From Aurantimonas marina (lineage in GTDB: Bacteria > Pseudomonadota > Alphaproteobacteria > Rhizobiales > Rhizobiaceae), in assembly GCF_017183135.1 (NCBI RefSeq), contig NZ_JADDXW010000021.1, positions 1-49,009 on the forward strand: a stretch of 49,009 nt of DNA, in the 5' to 3' direction. Position numbers and translations under genes: made by a program. The notes below the pieces were generated by a model that was given only the letters and a program-made list of their open reading frames with translations, was not told the origin of the DNA and searched no databases. Position 1 is the stretch's first letter; each line of letters starts with the position of its first letter. This document shows, piece by piece, positions 8,327 through 16,839 of the stretch.

Positions 8327-9325
8327 ATGGACCTCGCGATTCTCTGGGCATTTCTCATCGCCTTTGCCGTGATCGCCTATGTCATTCTCGATGGCTTCGA
8401 CCTCGGCACCGGAATCTTATTCCCCTTGCTGCGGGAAAACGAGAACCGGGATACGGCGATGAACACCATCGCGCCGATCTGGGACGGCAACGAGACCTGG
8501 CTGGTGCTCGGCGGCGGCGGCCTGCTCGCGGTCTTTCCGCTCGCCTACGCCATCATCATGCCGGCAATCTACGCCCCTATCATCGCCATGCTGCTCGCGC
8601 TGATCTTCCGGGGGGTCGCCTTCGAATACCGGTTCAAGACGGTGCGCGGCCGCTGGCTGTGGGATGTGTCGTTCTTCATCGGTTCGTTCGTCGCGGCGCT
8701 CAGCCAGGGCGTCGCCCTGGGGACGCTCGTCCAAGGCATCGAGATATCCGGGCGCGCCTATGCCGGCGGCTGGTTCGATTGGCTGACGCCATTCTCGCTG
8801 ATGACGGGAATTGCGGTAGTCATCGGCTATACGCTGCTGGGCGCGACCTGGCTGGTGATGAAAACGGACGGGGAACTGCGCGACATCGCGCGACGCTATG
8901 CCTTTTTCGCGGGCATCAGCACGCTGGCGCTCATGGGCGCGGTCAGCTTGTGGATGCCGTTTCTGAAGGAGGAATTCTACCTGCGCTGGTTCACTTTCCC
9001 GCAGATCCTCTACGTCGCGCCGGTGCCGATCCTCACCGCCCTCGCCGCCGTGAGCCTGTTCCAGTCGCTGGCTTCCGGCAAGGACGTGCGGCCGTTCCTA
9101 TCGGCACTGGCGCTCTTCATGCTCGCCTTCGCCGGGCTCGGAATCAGCTTCTACCCGAACATCATCCCGCCCAACGTCACGATCTGGGAGGCCGCCGCGC
9201 CGAACGCCTCGATGGAATTCCTCTTGGTCGGCGCCTCGGTCCTGATCCCGATGATCCTGATCTATACCGGCTATGCCTATTGGGTGTTCCGCGGCAAGGT
9301 CCGCCCCGGCGAGGGCTACCATTGA
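8327..9325 (+). CDS. cydB: Cytochrome bd ubiquinol oxidase subunit II
   Basis: The 332-residue membrane partner of CydA, needed for haem insertion and stability of the bd oxidase. The first helix carries the family signature VILDGFDLGTGI, followed by APIWDGNETWLVLGGGGLLAVFP and FRGVAFEYRFK, all typical of CydB/CioB. Eight or more hydrophobic segments are evident and the length is normal for the CIO group. The ATG at 8327 is preceded by AGGGAG at good spacing, 10 bp after cydA, so the two are cotranscribed. The TGA stop overlaps the TTG start of a third small gene (TTGA), which indicates translational coupling. No cydCD haem/thiol exporter genes are in this window. Confidence 0.96.
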   Translation: MDLAILWAFLIAFAVIAYVILDGFDLGTGILFPLLRENENRDTAMNTIAPIWDGNETWLVLGGGGLLAVFPLAYAIIMPAIYAPIIAMLLALIFRGVAFEYRFKTVRGRWLWDVSFFIGSFVAALSQGVALGTLVQGIEISGRAYAGGWFDWLTPFSLMTGIAVVIGYTLLGATWLVMKTDGELRDIARRYAFFAGISTLALMGAVSLWMPFLKEEFYLRWFTFPQILYVAPVPILTALAAVSLFQSLASGKDVRPFLSALALFMLAFAGLGISFYPNIIPPNVTIWEAAAPNASMEFLLVGASVLIPMILIYTGYAYWVFRGKVRPGEGYH

Positions 9326-9459
9326 GCCACCCTCACAAAGGCGACGTCGCCGCCGGGCCGTGGTGGAAGCGGATCGGCTGGTTCGTCCTCTTCTGGCTCG
9401 CGGGGGTTGCCGCAGTCAGCATGGTAGGCCTGGCGATCCGTACCGTCCTGATCGGCTGA
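9322..9459 (+). CDS. DUF2474 small membrane protein, third cytochrome bd subunit candidate
   Basis: A 45-residue gene in the cytochrome bd operon. A TTG start overlaps the cydB stop (TTGA at 9322-9325). The product begins MSHPHKGDVAAGPWW and has one transmembrane helix from about residue 18 to 42 (IGWFVLFWLAGVAAVSMVGL), with a WWKR charged/aromatic anchor before it. Size, position after cydB, and the WWkRigWfvlfW pattern match DUF2474, a family of single-helix proteins regularly encoded with CIO-type oxidases. By analogy with CydX of E. coli, which stabilises the haem centre, it is probably a small structural subunit; that role is inference. The gene ends one base before the 3' end of the convergent udgX gene. 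An alternative in-frame start is not visible. Confidence 0.82.
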   Translation: MSHPHKGDVAAGPWWKRIGWFVLFWLAGVAAVSMVGLAIRTVLIG

Positions 9460-10950
9460 TCACACGGCCATCGCAAGCTCCGGCAGAATGTGCAGCACCA
9501 TCGCCATGTCGGCGTTGAACGCCTCGCTCTCGCGCGCCTGCGCCGCCTTGTCGGGAAGCCGCAGGATATAAGAAGGGTGGACGGTCACCAGCAATTTCGT
9601 CGCGTCGTCGAGGTCGATCAGCCGGGAGCGGGTGTCGCGAATGGTCACCGCCTTGCCGAGCAGGGCCTGCGCCGCCGTCGCGCCCAGCGCGACGATCAGC
9701 TTCGGCTTGACCAGTTCCCGCTCCAGATCCAGCCACCAGCGGCAGACCTTGATCTCTCCCATGTTCGGCTTCTGGTGGATGCGACGCTTGCCGCGCGGCA
9801 CGAATTTGAAGTGCTTCACCGCGTTGGTGACGTAGGCCTGGCGCCGGTCGATGCCGGCCGCCGCCAACGCCTGGTCGAACACCTGGCCGGCCGGACCGAC
9901 GAAAGGCTGGCCGGCCAGATCCTCCTGATCGCCGGGCTGTTCCCCGACAAAGATCACCGGCGCGTCCTGCGGCCCCTCGCCGAACACGGTCTGCGTCGCC
10001 GGCTCCCAGAGCGGGCAAGCCTTGCAATGCCGCGCCTGTTTCCGCGCGGCGGCGATACTGTCCGGTCGCGCGTCGTCCGCGCCGTTTTCCAGATCGAGAT
10101 TCGGCTCGTCATGCGTTGCCTTGGCCATGCGCTCGCGCTCCTGCCGTCTTTGATGGGAGAAACGCGGCAGCGTCGGGGCGGTTGCGAGCATCCGGCGCGA
10201 GGCTGCTTCGGCGCCTTCGATCAGCGGCCTGATCAAGGCCGTCTCGGGCATGTTGGCCCAGTATTTCTTCGGCATTTCCGCCTGCATCGCCTTCACCTTC
10301 AGCCGCGCCGGGTTGAAGATCGACGCGTAATAGGTGAGCCACAGGGCCTCCACGTCGTCGCCCTCCGGTCGCATGTCCTTCGTCGCGCCGGGCAGGAAGG
10401 TCAGATCGCTCCCGTCCCAATGGGCCGAACGTTCCGGCGTCAGGATCGTCCAGACCATGCCGGTGAAGCGCCGGGCGAAGAACGGCGCGGTCAGTTCGAC
10501 GACGTGATGAAATGGCTCGAACCAAGCGACATAGTGCATGCCGCCCTCCCCGTCCTCGACCTCGCGAAAGCGCACGAAGGCCTTCATCTTGTGGCTGTCG
10601 CGCCGCACCGCCTTTTCCATGGCAGTCGCGCGGAGAACGTCCAGATCGGAGGATATCTCGAGCAGCTTCCTTTCCGTCTGCAGTCGCCACAACAGGCGAT
10701 AGGCGAAGACGAACCGATCCGCGTTGGCGTGGCAGACGAGCTTGCGGGCGAGGTCGGGAAAGGCCTTGGAAACCGTCGGTTGCACGGCGTCGGCAAGCGC
10801 GTCGCGCAAGGGCTCGGCGAACAGGCCGGGCGCCGCGTCGCCGACGACGAAGCTCATTTCCTCGGGCGGAATGCCGAGCGCCAGCGCCGTGCGGGCGGCC
10901 TGGCGCCAACCGTCGAAATCGGCGGGAAAGGCAAGGCGGGCGAAGAACAT
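9460..10950 (-). CDS. udgX: DUF4130-UdgX fusion: uracil-DNA glycosylase X domain protein
   Basis: A 496-residue two-domain protein. Residues about 1-260 form the DUF4130 domain (TIGR03915-like), found next to or fused with UdgX. Residues about 290-496 are a uracil-DNA glycosylase of the UdgX class. Motif A reads GEQPGDQEDLAGQPFVGPAG. The class-specific loop KRRIHQKP at 388-395 contains His392, equivalent to the histidine that bonds covalently to the abasic sugar after uracil removal in Mycobacterium UdgX. Motif B is VTVHPSYILR. Cys309, Cys312 and Cys403 are candidate iron-sulfur ligands. The start ATG at 10950 lies 28 bp after the radical SAM stop, so the two genes form an operon. It is expected to act on uracil in DNA, trapping itself rather than turning over freely. 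Confidence 0.92.
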   Translation of the reverse strand: MFFARLAFPADFDGWRQAARTALALGIPPEEMSFVVGDAAPGLFAEPLRDALADAVQPTVSKAFPDLARKLVCHANADRFVFAYRLLWRLQTERKLLEISSDLDVLRATAMEKAVRRDSHKMKAFVRFREVEDGEGGMHYVAWFEPFHHVVELTAPFFARRFTGMVWTILTPERSAHWDGSDLTFLPGATKDMRPEGDDVEALWLTYYASIFNPARLKVKAMQAEMPKKYWANMPETALIRPLIEGAEAASRRMLATAPTLPRFSHQRRQERERMAKATHDEPNLDLENGADDARPDSIAAARKQARHCKACPLWEPATQTVFGEGPQDAPVIFVGEQPGDQEDLAGQPFVGPAGQVFDQALAAAGIDRRQAYVTNAVKHFKFVPRGKRRIHQKPNMGEIKVCRWWLDLERELVKPKLIVALGATAAQALLGKAVTIRDTRSRLIDLDDATKLLVTVHPSYILRLPDKAAQARESEAFNADMAMVLHILPELAMAV

Positions 10951-10978
10951 CGGAATTCGGCTCTCGTGCGTATCGAGC

Positions 10979-12223
10979 TCAGAACAACGACAATTGGGCC
11001 ATTGCCTTCTGCCTCGGTACGAATGTGGCGCGCAGGCCTTCGCTGTCCGTCGCTGCGCCCGGCGACCAGTCGAGCGCGGTAACGAACGGCCGGACCTTGA
11101 CGATCGACTGACACAGCCGGGCAACGTCGTCGAGCCGCAATGTGCGATGGCGGCGGGTCGACAGGATGCGGTTGACGGCGCGGGTGCCGAGGCCCGGCAC
11201 GCGCAACAGCATTTCCCGGTCGGCGCGATTGACGTCCACCGGGAAACGATCGCGGTTCTTGAGCGCCCAGGCGAGCTTGGGGTCGACGGCGAGATCCAGC
11301 ATCCCGCCATCGCCGCCCGAAACGATCTCGCCGCGATCGAAGCCGTAAAAGCGCATCAGCCAGTCGGCCTGATACAGGCGGTGCTCGCGCATCAGCGGCG
11401 GCTTGGCGAGCGGCAGCCGGCTGGAGGCGTCGGGGATTGGCGAAAAGGCGGAATAATAGACCCGCTTGAGGCGGTAATTGCCGTAGAGATTCTCCGACCG
11501 GCCGAGGATGGCGTCGTCGTCGGAGCCGTCGGCGCCGATGATCATCTGGGTCGACTGGCCGCCGGGCGCGAAGCGTTGCGGCTTCGTCCGGTCCTTTTTC
11601 TCGCCCTTGTGCTCCTCGATCTTCGCCCTGAGATGGCCCATCGACCGGCGGATGTCGCGCGGCTTCTTTTCCGGCGCCAATGCCTCAAGGGTCAGGTCGG
11701 TCGGCAGCTCGATATTGATTGACAGACGATCCGCGAACAGCCCGGCTTGCTCGATCAGGGCGGGCGATGCGTCGGGGATCGTCTTCAGATGGATGTAGCC
11801 GGAAAAATTCTCCTCCAGGCGCAGTTTTCTGGCGATCCGCACCATCTCCTCCATCGTGTAGTCGGAGTTGCGGATGATGCCGGAGGACAGGAACAGCCCC
11901 TCGATATAGTTGCGCTTGTAGAACTCCATCGTCAGCGTGACGACTTCCTCCACGGTGAAGCGGGCGCGGCGGACGTTGGAAGACGAGCGGTTGACGCAAT
12001 AGACGCAGTCATAGACGCAAAAATTGGTCATCAGGATTTTCAGCAGCGAGATGCAGCGCCCATCCGGCGCATAGGCATGGCAAATGCCCGATCCCTCGGT
12101 CGAGCCGATGCCCTTGCTCTTGGCGGAATCGCGCCGGGTCGAGCCGCTGGACGCGCAGGAGGCGTCGTACTTGGCGGCGTCGGAAAGGATCGCGAGCTTG
12201 TCGATGAGGGTCGTCTTGGCCAT
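10979..12223 (-). CDS. Putative DNA modification/repair radical SAM protein
   Basis: A 414-residue radical SAM enzyme of the family habitually linked to UdgX (TIGR03916-like). The cluster motif C-x3-C-x2-C is at Cys69, Cys73 and Cys76 in NFCVYDCVYC. Two further cysteines (23 and 48) lie upstream. The C-terminal part, DVNRADREMLLRVPGLGTRAVNRIL, is a helix-hairpin-helix of the kind that binds DNA without sequence preference. The partner gene downstream encodes DUF4130-UdgX, 28 bp away. Together these suggest chemistry on a DNA lesion or modified base, but no reaction is known to me for this family. The ATG at 12223 (MAKTTLIDKL) is preferred over an upstream in-frame ATG at 12328, because the conserved region begins there. 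Confidence 0.88.
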   Translation of the reverse strand: MAKTTLIDKLAILSDAAKYDASCASSGSTRRDSAKSKGIGSTEGSGICHAYAPDGRCISLLKILMTNFCVYDCVYCVNRSSSNVRRARFTVEEVVTLTMEFYKRNYIEGLFLSSGIIRNSDYTMEEMVRIARKLRLEENFSGYIHLKTIPDASPALIEQAGLFADRLSINIELPTDLTLEALAPEKKPRDIRRSMGHLRAKIEEHKGEKKDRTKPQRFAPGGQSTQMIIGADGSDDDAILGRSENLYGNYRLKRVYYSAFSPIPDASSRLPLAKPPLMREHRLYQADWLMRFYGFDRGEIVSGGDGGMLDLAVDPKLAWALKNRDRFPVDVNRADREMLLRVPGLGTRAVNRILSTRRHRTLRLDDVARLCQSIVKVRPFVTALDWSPGAATDSEGLRATFVPRQKAMAQLSLF

Positions 12224-12395
12224 GACGCGGTTATAGCGTTCATGGAATGTTCTTACCAGCCACTTTCCGCGCCTGTCGGCGAGCCTCACTGTCGCACGTG
12301 CGATCACGCAGCGTTCGGCTGCGTCCATGCGACGAAAAGGCCGGCCGGACGCTCTCGCCCGCCCGGCCCACCTGAAATCTCGCGCTCTGCGACCG

Positions 12396-13205
12396 TCAGC
12401 CCGCCGACTTGGCCTTGTTCACCGCCCGCTTGGTGATGACCTTGACGAGGTTGGCCCGATAGGCCGACGAGCCGTGCAGGTCGGACAGCATGTCGCCCTC
12501 GTCGACCGACAGGCCATCTACGGCCGAACCGTCGAAATTCGACGACAGCGCCTGTTCGCCATCGGTCCAGCGGAAGGCGCCGCTCATGCTCGCGCCGGTC
12601 ACACCCACCTTCACCTCGCCGCCGCGCTTGGCGACGAAAACGCCGCACATGGCATAGCGCGAGGCCGGATTGCGGAACTTCTCGTAGGCGCATTGATCCG
12701 GCGCCTCGAAGGACACCGCCGTGACGATCTCGTTCTCCTCCAGCGCCGTCTCGAACAGGCCGAGGAAGAAGTCGTCGGCCGAGATCTCGCGCTGGTTGGT
12801 GTGGATCGTCCCACCGAGCGCCTTCAGGGCGGCCGGATAGTCAGCCGCCGGGTCGTTATTCGCCACCGAGCCGCCGATCGTGCCCATGTGGCGGACAGCG
12901 ATATCGCCGATCAGGCCGGCGAGTTCGGCAAAGCCGTGACAGGCGGCTTTCAGCCCGGCATGGTCGGCGATCTCGCCATGGGTCATACCGCCGCCGATCT
13001 TGATCGCCTTGCCGTTGACGGTGATGCCCTTGAGTTCAGCGATGTGGCGCAGATCGACAAGGTCGCTTGGCGCGGCGAGCCGCTGCTTCATGGTCGCGAT
13101 CAGCGTCATGCCGCCAGAAAGAAATTTTCCCTCGCCGCCGGCTTCACCGACCAGCTTGACGGCCTCGTCGATCGAGGTGGGGCGATGGTAATGGGTCTCG
13201 TACAT
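12396..13205 (-). CDS. Molybdenum hydroxylase FAD-binding medium subunit (CoxM-like)
   Basis: A 269-residue flavoprotein subunit of a xanthine dehydrogenase/CO dehydrogenase-family enzyme; it passes electrons from the iron-sulfur subunit to FAD and then to an acceptor. The FAD-binding motifs are visible: FLSGGMTL near residue 28 (AGGHSL-like) and RHMGTIGGSVANNDPAADYP near residue 105. The length suits CoxM. The start ATG at 13205 has a GAGGGAG site 8 bases upstream. It is the last gene of the S-L-M set, 134 bp after the large subunit; the gap contains only a weak 6-bp hairpin at 13278-13294. The substrate is set by the large subunit and cannot be told from this one. Confidence 0.9.
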   Translation of the reverse strand: MYETHYHRPTSIDEAVKLVGEAGGEGKFLSGGMTLIATMKQRLAAPSDLVDLRHIAELKGITVNGKAIKIGGGMTHGEIADHAGLKAACHGFAELAGLIGDIAVRHMGTIGGSVANNDPAADYPAALKALGGTIHTNQREISADDFFLGLFETALEENEIVTAVSFEAPDQCAYEKFRNPASRYAMCGVFVAKRGGEVKVGVTGASMSGAFRWTDGEQALSSNFDGSAVDGLSVDEGDMLSDLHGSSAYRANLVKVITKRAVNKAKSAG

Positions 13206-13339
13206 CGGTTCTGCTCCCTCTGGCGCCGGGTCCGGATATCGCGGATGGACCGCGCGGCGCGATGGTTCGGATCGAAACGGGGCTCGGCGCCCCGAAAGTT
13301 TTCCCGGCGGCCCCTGCCACCGGGCGGTTCGTCGTGTTG

Positions 13340-15685
13340 TCAGGCGACCGCGTGAAGCGCCTTCCAGACCTTCTGCGGTGTCGCCGGCATGGTCAGGTCG
13401 TTACTGCCGATCGCGTCGGTGATGGCGTTGATCACCGCCGGTGGCGAGCCGATTGCGCCGGCCTCGCCGCAACCCTTCATGCCGAGCGGATTGCCGGGAC
13501 ACAGGGTCTCGGTGGTCGAGACCTGGAACATCGGCAGGTCCCAGGCGCGCGGCATGGCGTAGTCCATGTAGGACGCCGTCACCAACTGGCCGGTCTCGTC
13601 GTAATAGGCCCCTTCCAAAAGCGCCTGACCGATCCCTTGCGCCAGCCCGCCATGCACCTGACCCTCGACGATCATCGGGTTGATCACCCGGCCGAAATCG
13701 TCGGCGGCAACGAACTGGATGATCTCCGTCGTGCCCGTATCGCGGTCGACCTCGACCTCGCAGATGTAGCAGCCCGCCGGGAAGGTGAAGTTGGTCGGAT
13801 CGTAGAACGCCCCTTCTTTCAGGCCCGGCTCCATGCCGTCCGGCAGGTTGTGGCCGGTATAGGCGCCGAGACAGACCTCGTGCCAGGCCAGCTTCTTGTC
13901 GGTGCCGGCGACCTTCACCTCGCCATTCTCGATGACGATGTCGCCCTCGTCGGCTTCCAGAACGTGCGCGGCGATCTTCTTGGCCTTGGCCTCGACCTTG
14001 TCGAGCGCCTTGTGGATCGCCGACATGCCGACGGCGCCGGAACGCGAGCCGTAGGTCCCCATGCCGAACTGCACCTTGTCGGTGTCGCCATGGACGACCT
14101 GAACATTCTCGACCGGCAGACCGAAACGCTCCGACACGAGCTGGGCGAAGGTGGTCTCATGGCCTTGGCCGTGGCTGTGCGAACCGGTGAGGATCTCGAT
14201 CGTACCGACCGGGTTGACCCGCACCTCGGCCGATTCCCACAGGCCGACGCCGGCGCCGAGCGAGCCGACCGCCTTCGACGGCGCGATGCCGCAGGCCTCG
14301 ATGTAGCAGCTCATGCCGAGGCCGCGCAGCTTGCCGCGCTGCTTGGCCTCCGCCCGCCGTGTCTCGAAGCCGGCAACGTCGGCGGCCTTCATGCCGGCAT
14401 CCAGCGTCGCGTCGAAATCGCCCGCGTCATAAGCCATGATCACCGGCGTCTGGTGCGGGAAGGAGCGGATGAAGTTCTTGCGACGCAGTTCCGCCGGCGA
14501 GATCCCGAGTTCGCGCGCCGCCGTCTCCATCGTGCGCTCAATGACGAAGGTCGCCTCAGGACGCCCGGCGCCGCGATAGGCGTCGACCGGAACGGTGTTG
14601 GTATAGACCGCCCGGACATTGGCGTGAATCGCCGGGATATCGTACTGGCCGGAGAGCAGCGTCGCGTAGAGATAGGTCGGGGTCGCCGACGAGAACAGTG
14701 ACATGTAGGCGCCGAGATTGGCAATCGTGTCGACCTTGAGGCCGAGGATCTTGTGGTCGGCATCGAGCGCCATCTCGACCTCGGTGGTGTGGTCGCGGCC
14801 GTGCGCGTCGGTCAGGAACGCCTCGGTGCGATCCGAGGTCCACTTGACCGGAACGCCGGTGCGCTTGGAGGCCCACAGGCAGACGATCTCTTCGGGATAG
14901 ATGTAGATTTTCGAGCCGAAACCGCCGCCGACGTCGGGTGCGATCACCCGCAGCTTGTGCTCCGGCGCGACGTTGTAGAAGGCGCTCATCACCAGCCGGG
15001 CGACGTGCGGGTTCTGCGATGTCGTCCAGCAGGTGTAGTGCTCTTCCGCCGGATCATAGACACCGAGCGCGGCGCGGGGCTCCATCGGATTGGGAACCAG
15101 GCGGTTGTTGACGATGTGCAGCTTGGTCACATGGGCGGCCCTGGAAAAAGCCGCGTCGGTCGCCGCCTTGTCACCGAGTTCCCAATCGAAAATGAGGTTC
15201 CCTGGCGCTTCGGGATGAAGCTGCGGCGCGCCATCCTTCAGCGCGTCGACGGCGCTGACAACGGCCGGAAGCTCGTCATAGGAAACCTCCACCGCCTCGG
15301 CCGCGTCGCGGGCTTGAAGCTGCGTGTCGGCGACGACGACGGCAATCGGCTGCCCGACGTGGCGCACAGTGCCGACGGCGAGCGCCGGCCAGGCGCCCAT
15401 CTTCATCGGCGTGCCGTCCTTGGACGACACCCCCCATCCGCAGATCAGATTGCCGATCCCGTCTCCCTGCAATTGCTCGCCGGTGAGAATGCCGATCACG
15501 CCCGGCATGGAAGCCGCCGCGGCCGAATCGATGCCGGCGATCTCGGCGTGCCCATGGGGCGATCGTACGAACGCGGCGTATTTCATGCCGGGAACCGTCA
15601 TGTCGTCGACATAACGCCCGCGACCGGTAATGAACCGCCTGTCCTCCTTGCGCAAAACCTTTGCGCCGATGCCTTCAACACCCAT
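13340..15685 (-). CDS. Molybdopterin-binding large subunit, CO-dehydrogenase-like form II (CoxL-like)
   Basis: A 781-residue catalytic subunit holding molybdenum-cytosine dinucleotide cofactor. Seen in the sequence: the cofactor-binding GGGFGSK near 253-259; an active-site loop AYRGAGR at 369-375; a second cofactor region GSHSHGQGHETTFAQ near 501-515; and the catalytic glutamate Glu741 in GCGEAGAIGSPPA. True aerobic CO dehydrogenases carry AYRCSFR at the active-site loop, where the cysteine holds the Cu-Mo centre. This protein has AYRGAGR, the form II pattern, so oxidation of CO is not supported and an aldehyde, aromatic or N-heterocyclic substrate is more likely. The start ATG at 15685 follows GGGAGG by 8 bases. 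No coxD/E/F or MCD-synthesis accessory genes are in the window. Confidence 0.92.
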   Translation of the reverse strand: MGVEGIGAKVLRKEDRRFITGRGRYVDDMTVPGMKYAAFVRSPHGHAEIAGIDSAAAASMPGVIGILTGEQLQGDGIGNLICGWGVSSKDGTPMKMGAWPALAVGTVRHVGQPIAVVVADTQLQARDAAEAVEVSYDELPAVVSAVDALKDGAPQLHPEAPGNLIFDWELGDKAATDAAFSRAAHVTKLHIVNNRLVPNPMEPRAALGVYDPAEEHYTCWTTSQNPHVARLVMSAFYNVAPEHKLRVIAPDVGGGFGSKIYIYPEEIVCLWASKRTGVPVKWTSDRTEAFLTDAHGRDHTTEVEMALDADHKILGLKVDTIANLGAYMSLFSSATPTYLYATLLSGQYDIPAIHANVRAVYTNTVPVDAYRGAGRPEATFVIERTMETAARELGISPAELRRKNFIRSFPHQTPVIMAYDAGDFDATLDAGMKAADVAGFETRRAEAKQRGKLRGLGMSCYIEACGIAPSKAVGSLGAGVGLWESAEVRVNPVGTIEILTGSHSHGQGHETTFAQLVSERFGLPVENVQVVHGDTDKVQFGMGTYGSRSGAVGMSAIHKALDKVEAKAKKIAAHVLEADEGDIVIENGEVKVAGTDKKLAWHEVCLGAYTGHNLPDGMEPGLKEGAFYDPTNFTFPAGCYICEVEVDRDTGTTEIIQFVAADDFGRVINPMIVEGQVHGGLAQGIGQALLEGAYYDETGQLVTASYMDYAMPRAWDLPMFQVSTTETLCPGNPLGMKGCGEAGAIGSPPAVINAITDAIGSNDLTMPATPQKVWKALHAVA

Positions 15686-15785
15686 CGTCGAAACCTCCCA
15701 GTATTCGAAATCGTGGCGGAACCACCTCGCGGCGTCCGCGTCCGTGTCTCAACCGCCTCGCCGGCCCAAGGGCCGAGCGTCCGAG

Positions 15786-16274
15786 TTACTCGGCGGCGAC
15801 CTGTTGCGGCTGCGCGGCGCCCGCCGCGGCCAGGATCGCCTTGACGATGTTATGATAGCCGGTGCAGCGACAGATATTGCCTTCGAGGCCCTCCCGCACG
15901 GCCTTCTCGTCGAGAGCGCTGCCATGGTCCCGGATCAGATCGACTGCCGTCATGATCATGCCCGGGGTGCAATAGCCGCATTGCAACCCGTGATGCTCGC
16001 GGAAGGCCGCCTGGACGGGGTGCAACTCGGTGCCGTTCGCCAGCCCCTCGATCGTAGTCACCTCGGAGCCGGAGACCTGCACGGCCAGCATCGAGCAGGA
16101 CTTCACCGCCTTGCCATCGACATGGACGACGCAGGCGCCGCATTGCGACGTGTCGCAGCCCACATGGGTGCCCGTCAGGCCCAGATTCTCGCGCAGGAAC
16201 TGCACCAGAAGCGTACGGTCCTCGACCTCGCCCTTCATCTCCCGCCCGTTCACCGTCATCGTCACTTCAGTCAT
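15786..16274 (-). CDS. Molybdenum hydroxylase 2Fe-2S small subunit (CoxS-like)
   Basis: A 162-residue electron-transfer subunit with two 2Fe-2S clusters. The N-terminal plant-type ferredoxin cluster is bound by the cysteines of [16 protein letters not shown] and the later KSC. The C-terminal cluster uses CGYCTPGMI and GNICRCTGY. Length and motif order match CoxS and other small subunits of the xanthine dehydrogenase family. The ATG at 16274 is chosen; it directly follows an in-frame TTG, and GGGAGGA sits 5 bases before it. It is the first gene of the three-gene S-L-M operon, so the promoter should lie in the 565-bp gap to tamA. The order differs from the M-S-L order of genuine CO dehydrogenase operons. 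Confidence 0.94.
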   Translation of the reverse strand: MTEVTMTVNGREMKGEVEDRTLLVQFLRENLGLTGTHVGCDTSQCGACVVHVDGKAVKSCSMLAVQVSGSEVTTIEGLANGTELHPVQAAFREHHGLQCGYCTPGMIMTAVDLIRDHGSALDEKAVREGLEGNICRCTGYHNIVKAILAAAGAAQPQQVAAE

Positions 16275-16839
16275 CAAAGTCCTCCCGGATACAGACGGCC
16301 TGCCGCATCAGCCACGCGACGGGCCGTTGAAATGAATTGCGCACTTCGGAGCGCCATGCGTCCATTCGGACCCATAAGGACGCTCCAACACTTTGATCGA
16401 GCATCGGAATGACCCAAAAACCGGCTTCCACTTTCTGGTCCGATGCTCGGGGGCGGATGCCAGGGCGCCGCAGCGAGAGTGCCCTTTGCGAGGAACCGCT
16501 TCAAGCGCTTTTCAGAACCGATCCAAAAAACCAGGCCGGAACAAGCGTTCAGGAACAGCCCTCTACAACGCGATGGGATCGCATTCCCGATCGCCGGAGA
16601 CGAAGCACGGCCGATCGAAAGCGACTCTCCGCGCGGGCTGGGTGCGGCAGGATGTCTCGGGACGGCGGTGAATCTGTGTCCGGTTCGGCACAAACGGCCG
16701 GTGGAATTGCGCCGGAACACCGGCAACCGCCGGTTACCAGTTGTTATCCAAGCGATTTCCGCCAATGCTAAAGGCAACTCAGCGGGACGAGTGCGGCTGC
16801 GTGTTATCGTCGCCGCTGCCGTGCCGAATTCGATGACGT
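16275..16839. other. Intergenic region between coxS-like gene and tamA
   Basis: A 565-bp gap between divergent genes. It holds one copy of the dispersed repeat (16347-16450, reverse orientation) and must contain promoters for both the molybdenum hydroxylase operon and tamAB. From about 16460 to 16839 I see no credible gene; the short open frames lack family resemblance. No clear operator palindrome stands out. Confidence 0.6.
16347..16450 (-). repeat. Dispersed intergenic repeat, copy B
   Basis: Read on the minus strand, this segment aligns by eye with 48895-48990 on the plus strand. Both contain TCGGACC, a purine-rich middle ending in a T-run, GCTCGATCAAA, a GGAGCG block, TATG-GCCCGAATG-like sequence, and ACGCATGGCG. 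The core AAAACCGGCTTCCACTTT also resembles the element at 40468-40541. It looks like a non-coding rhizobial-type intergenic repeat. Confidence 0.65.

Noticed and set aside
13340-15685. Annotation of the large molybdenum subunit as aerobic CO dehydrogenase CoxL
   Set aside because: The active-site loop is AYRGAGR, not AYRCSFR, and gene order and accessory genes do not fit.
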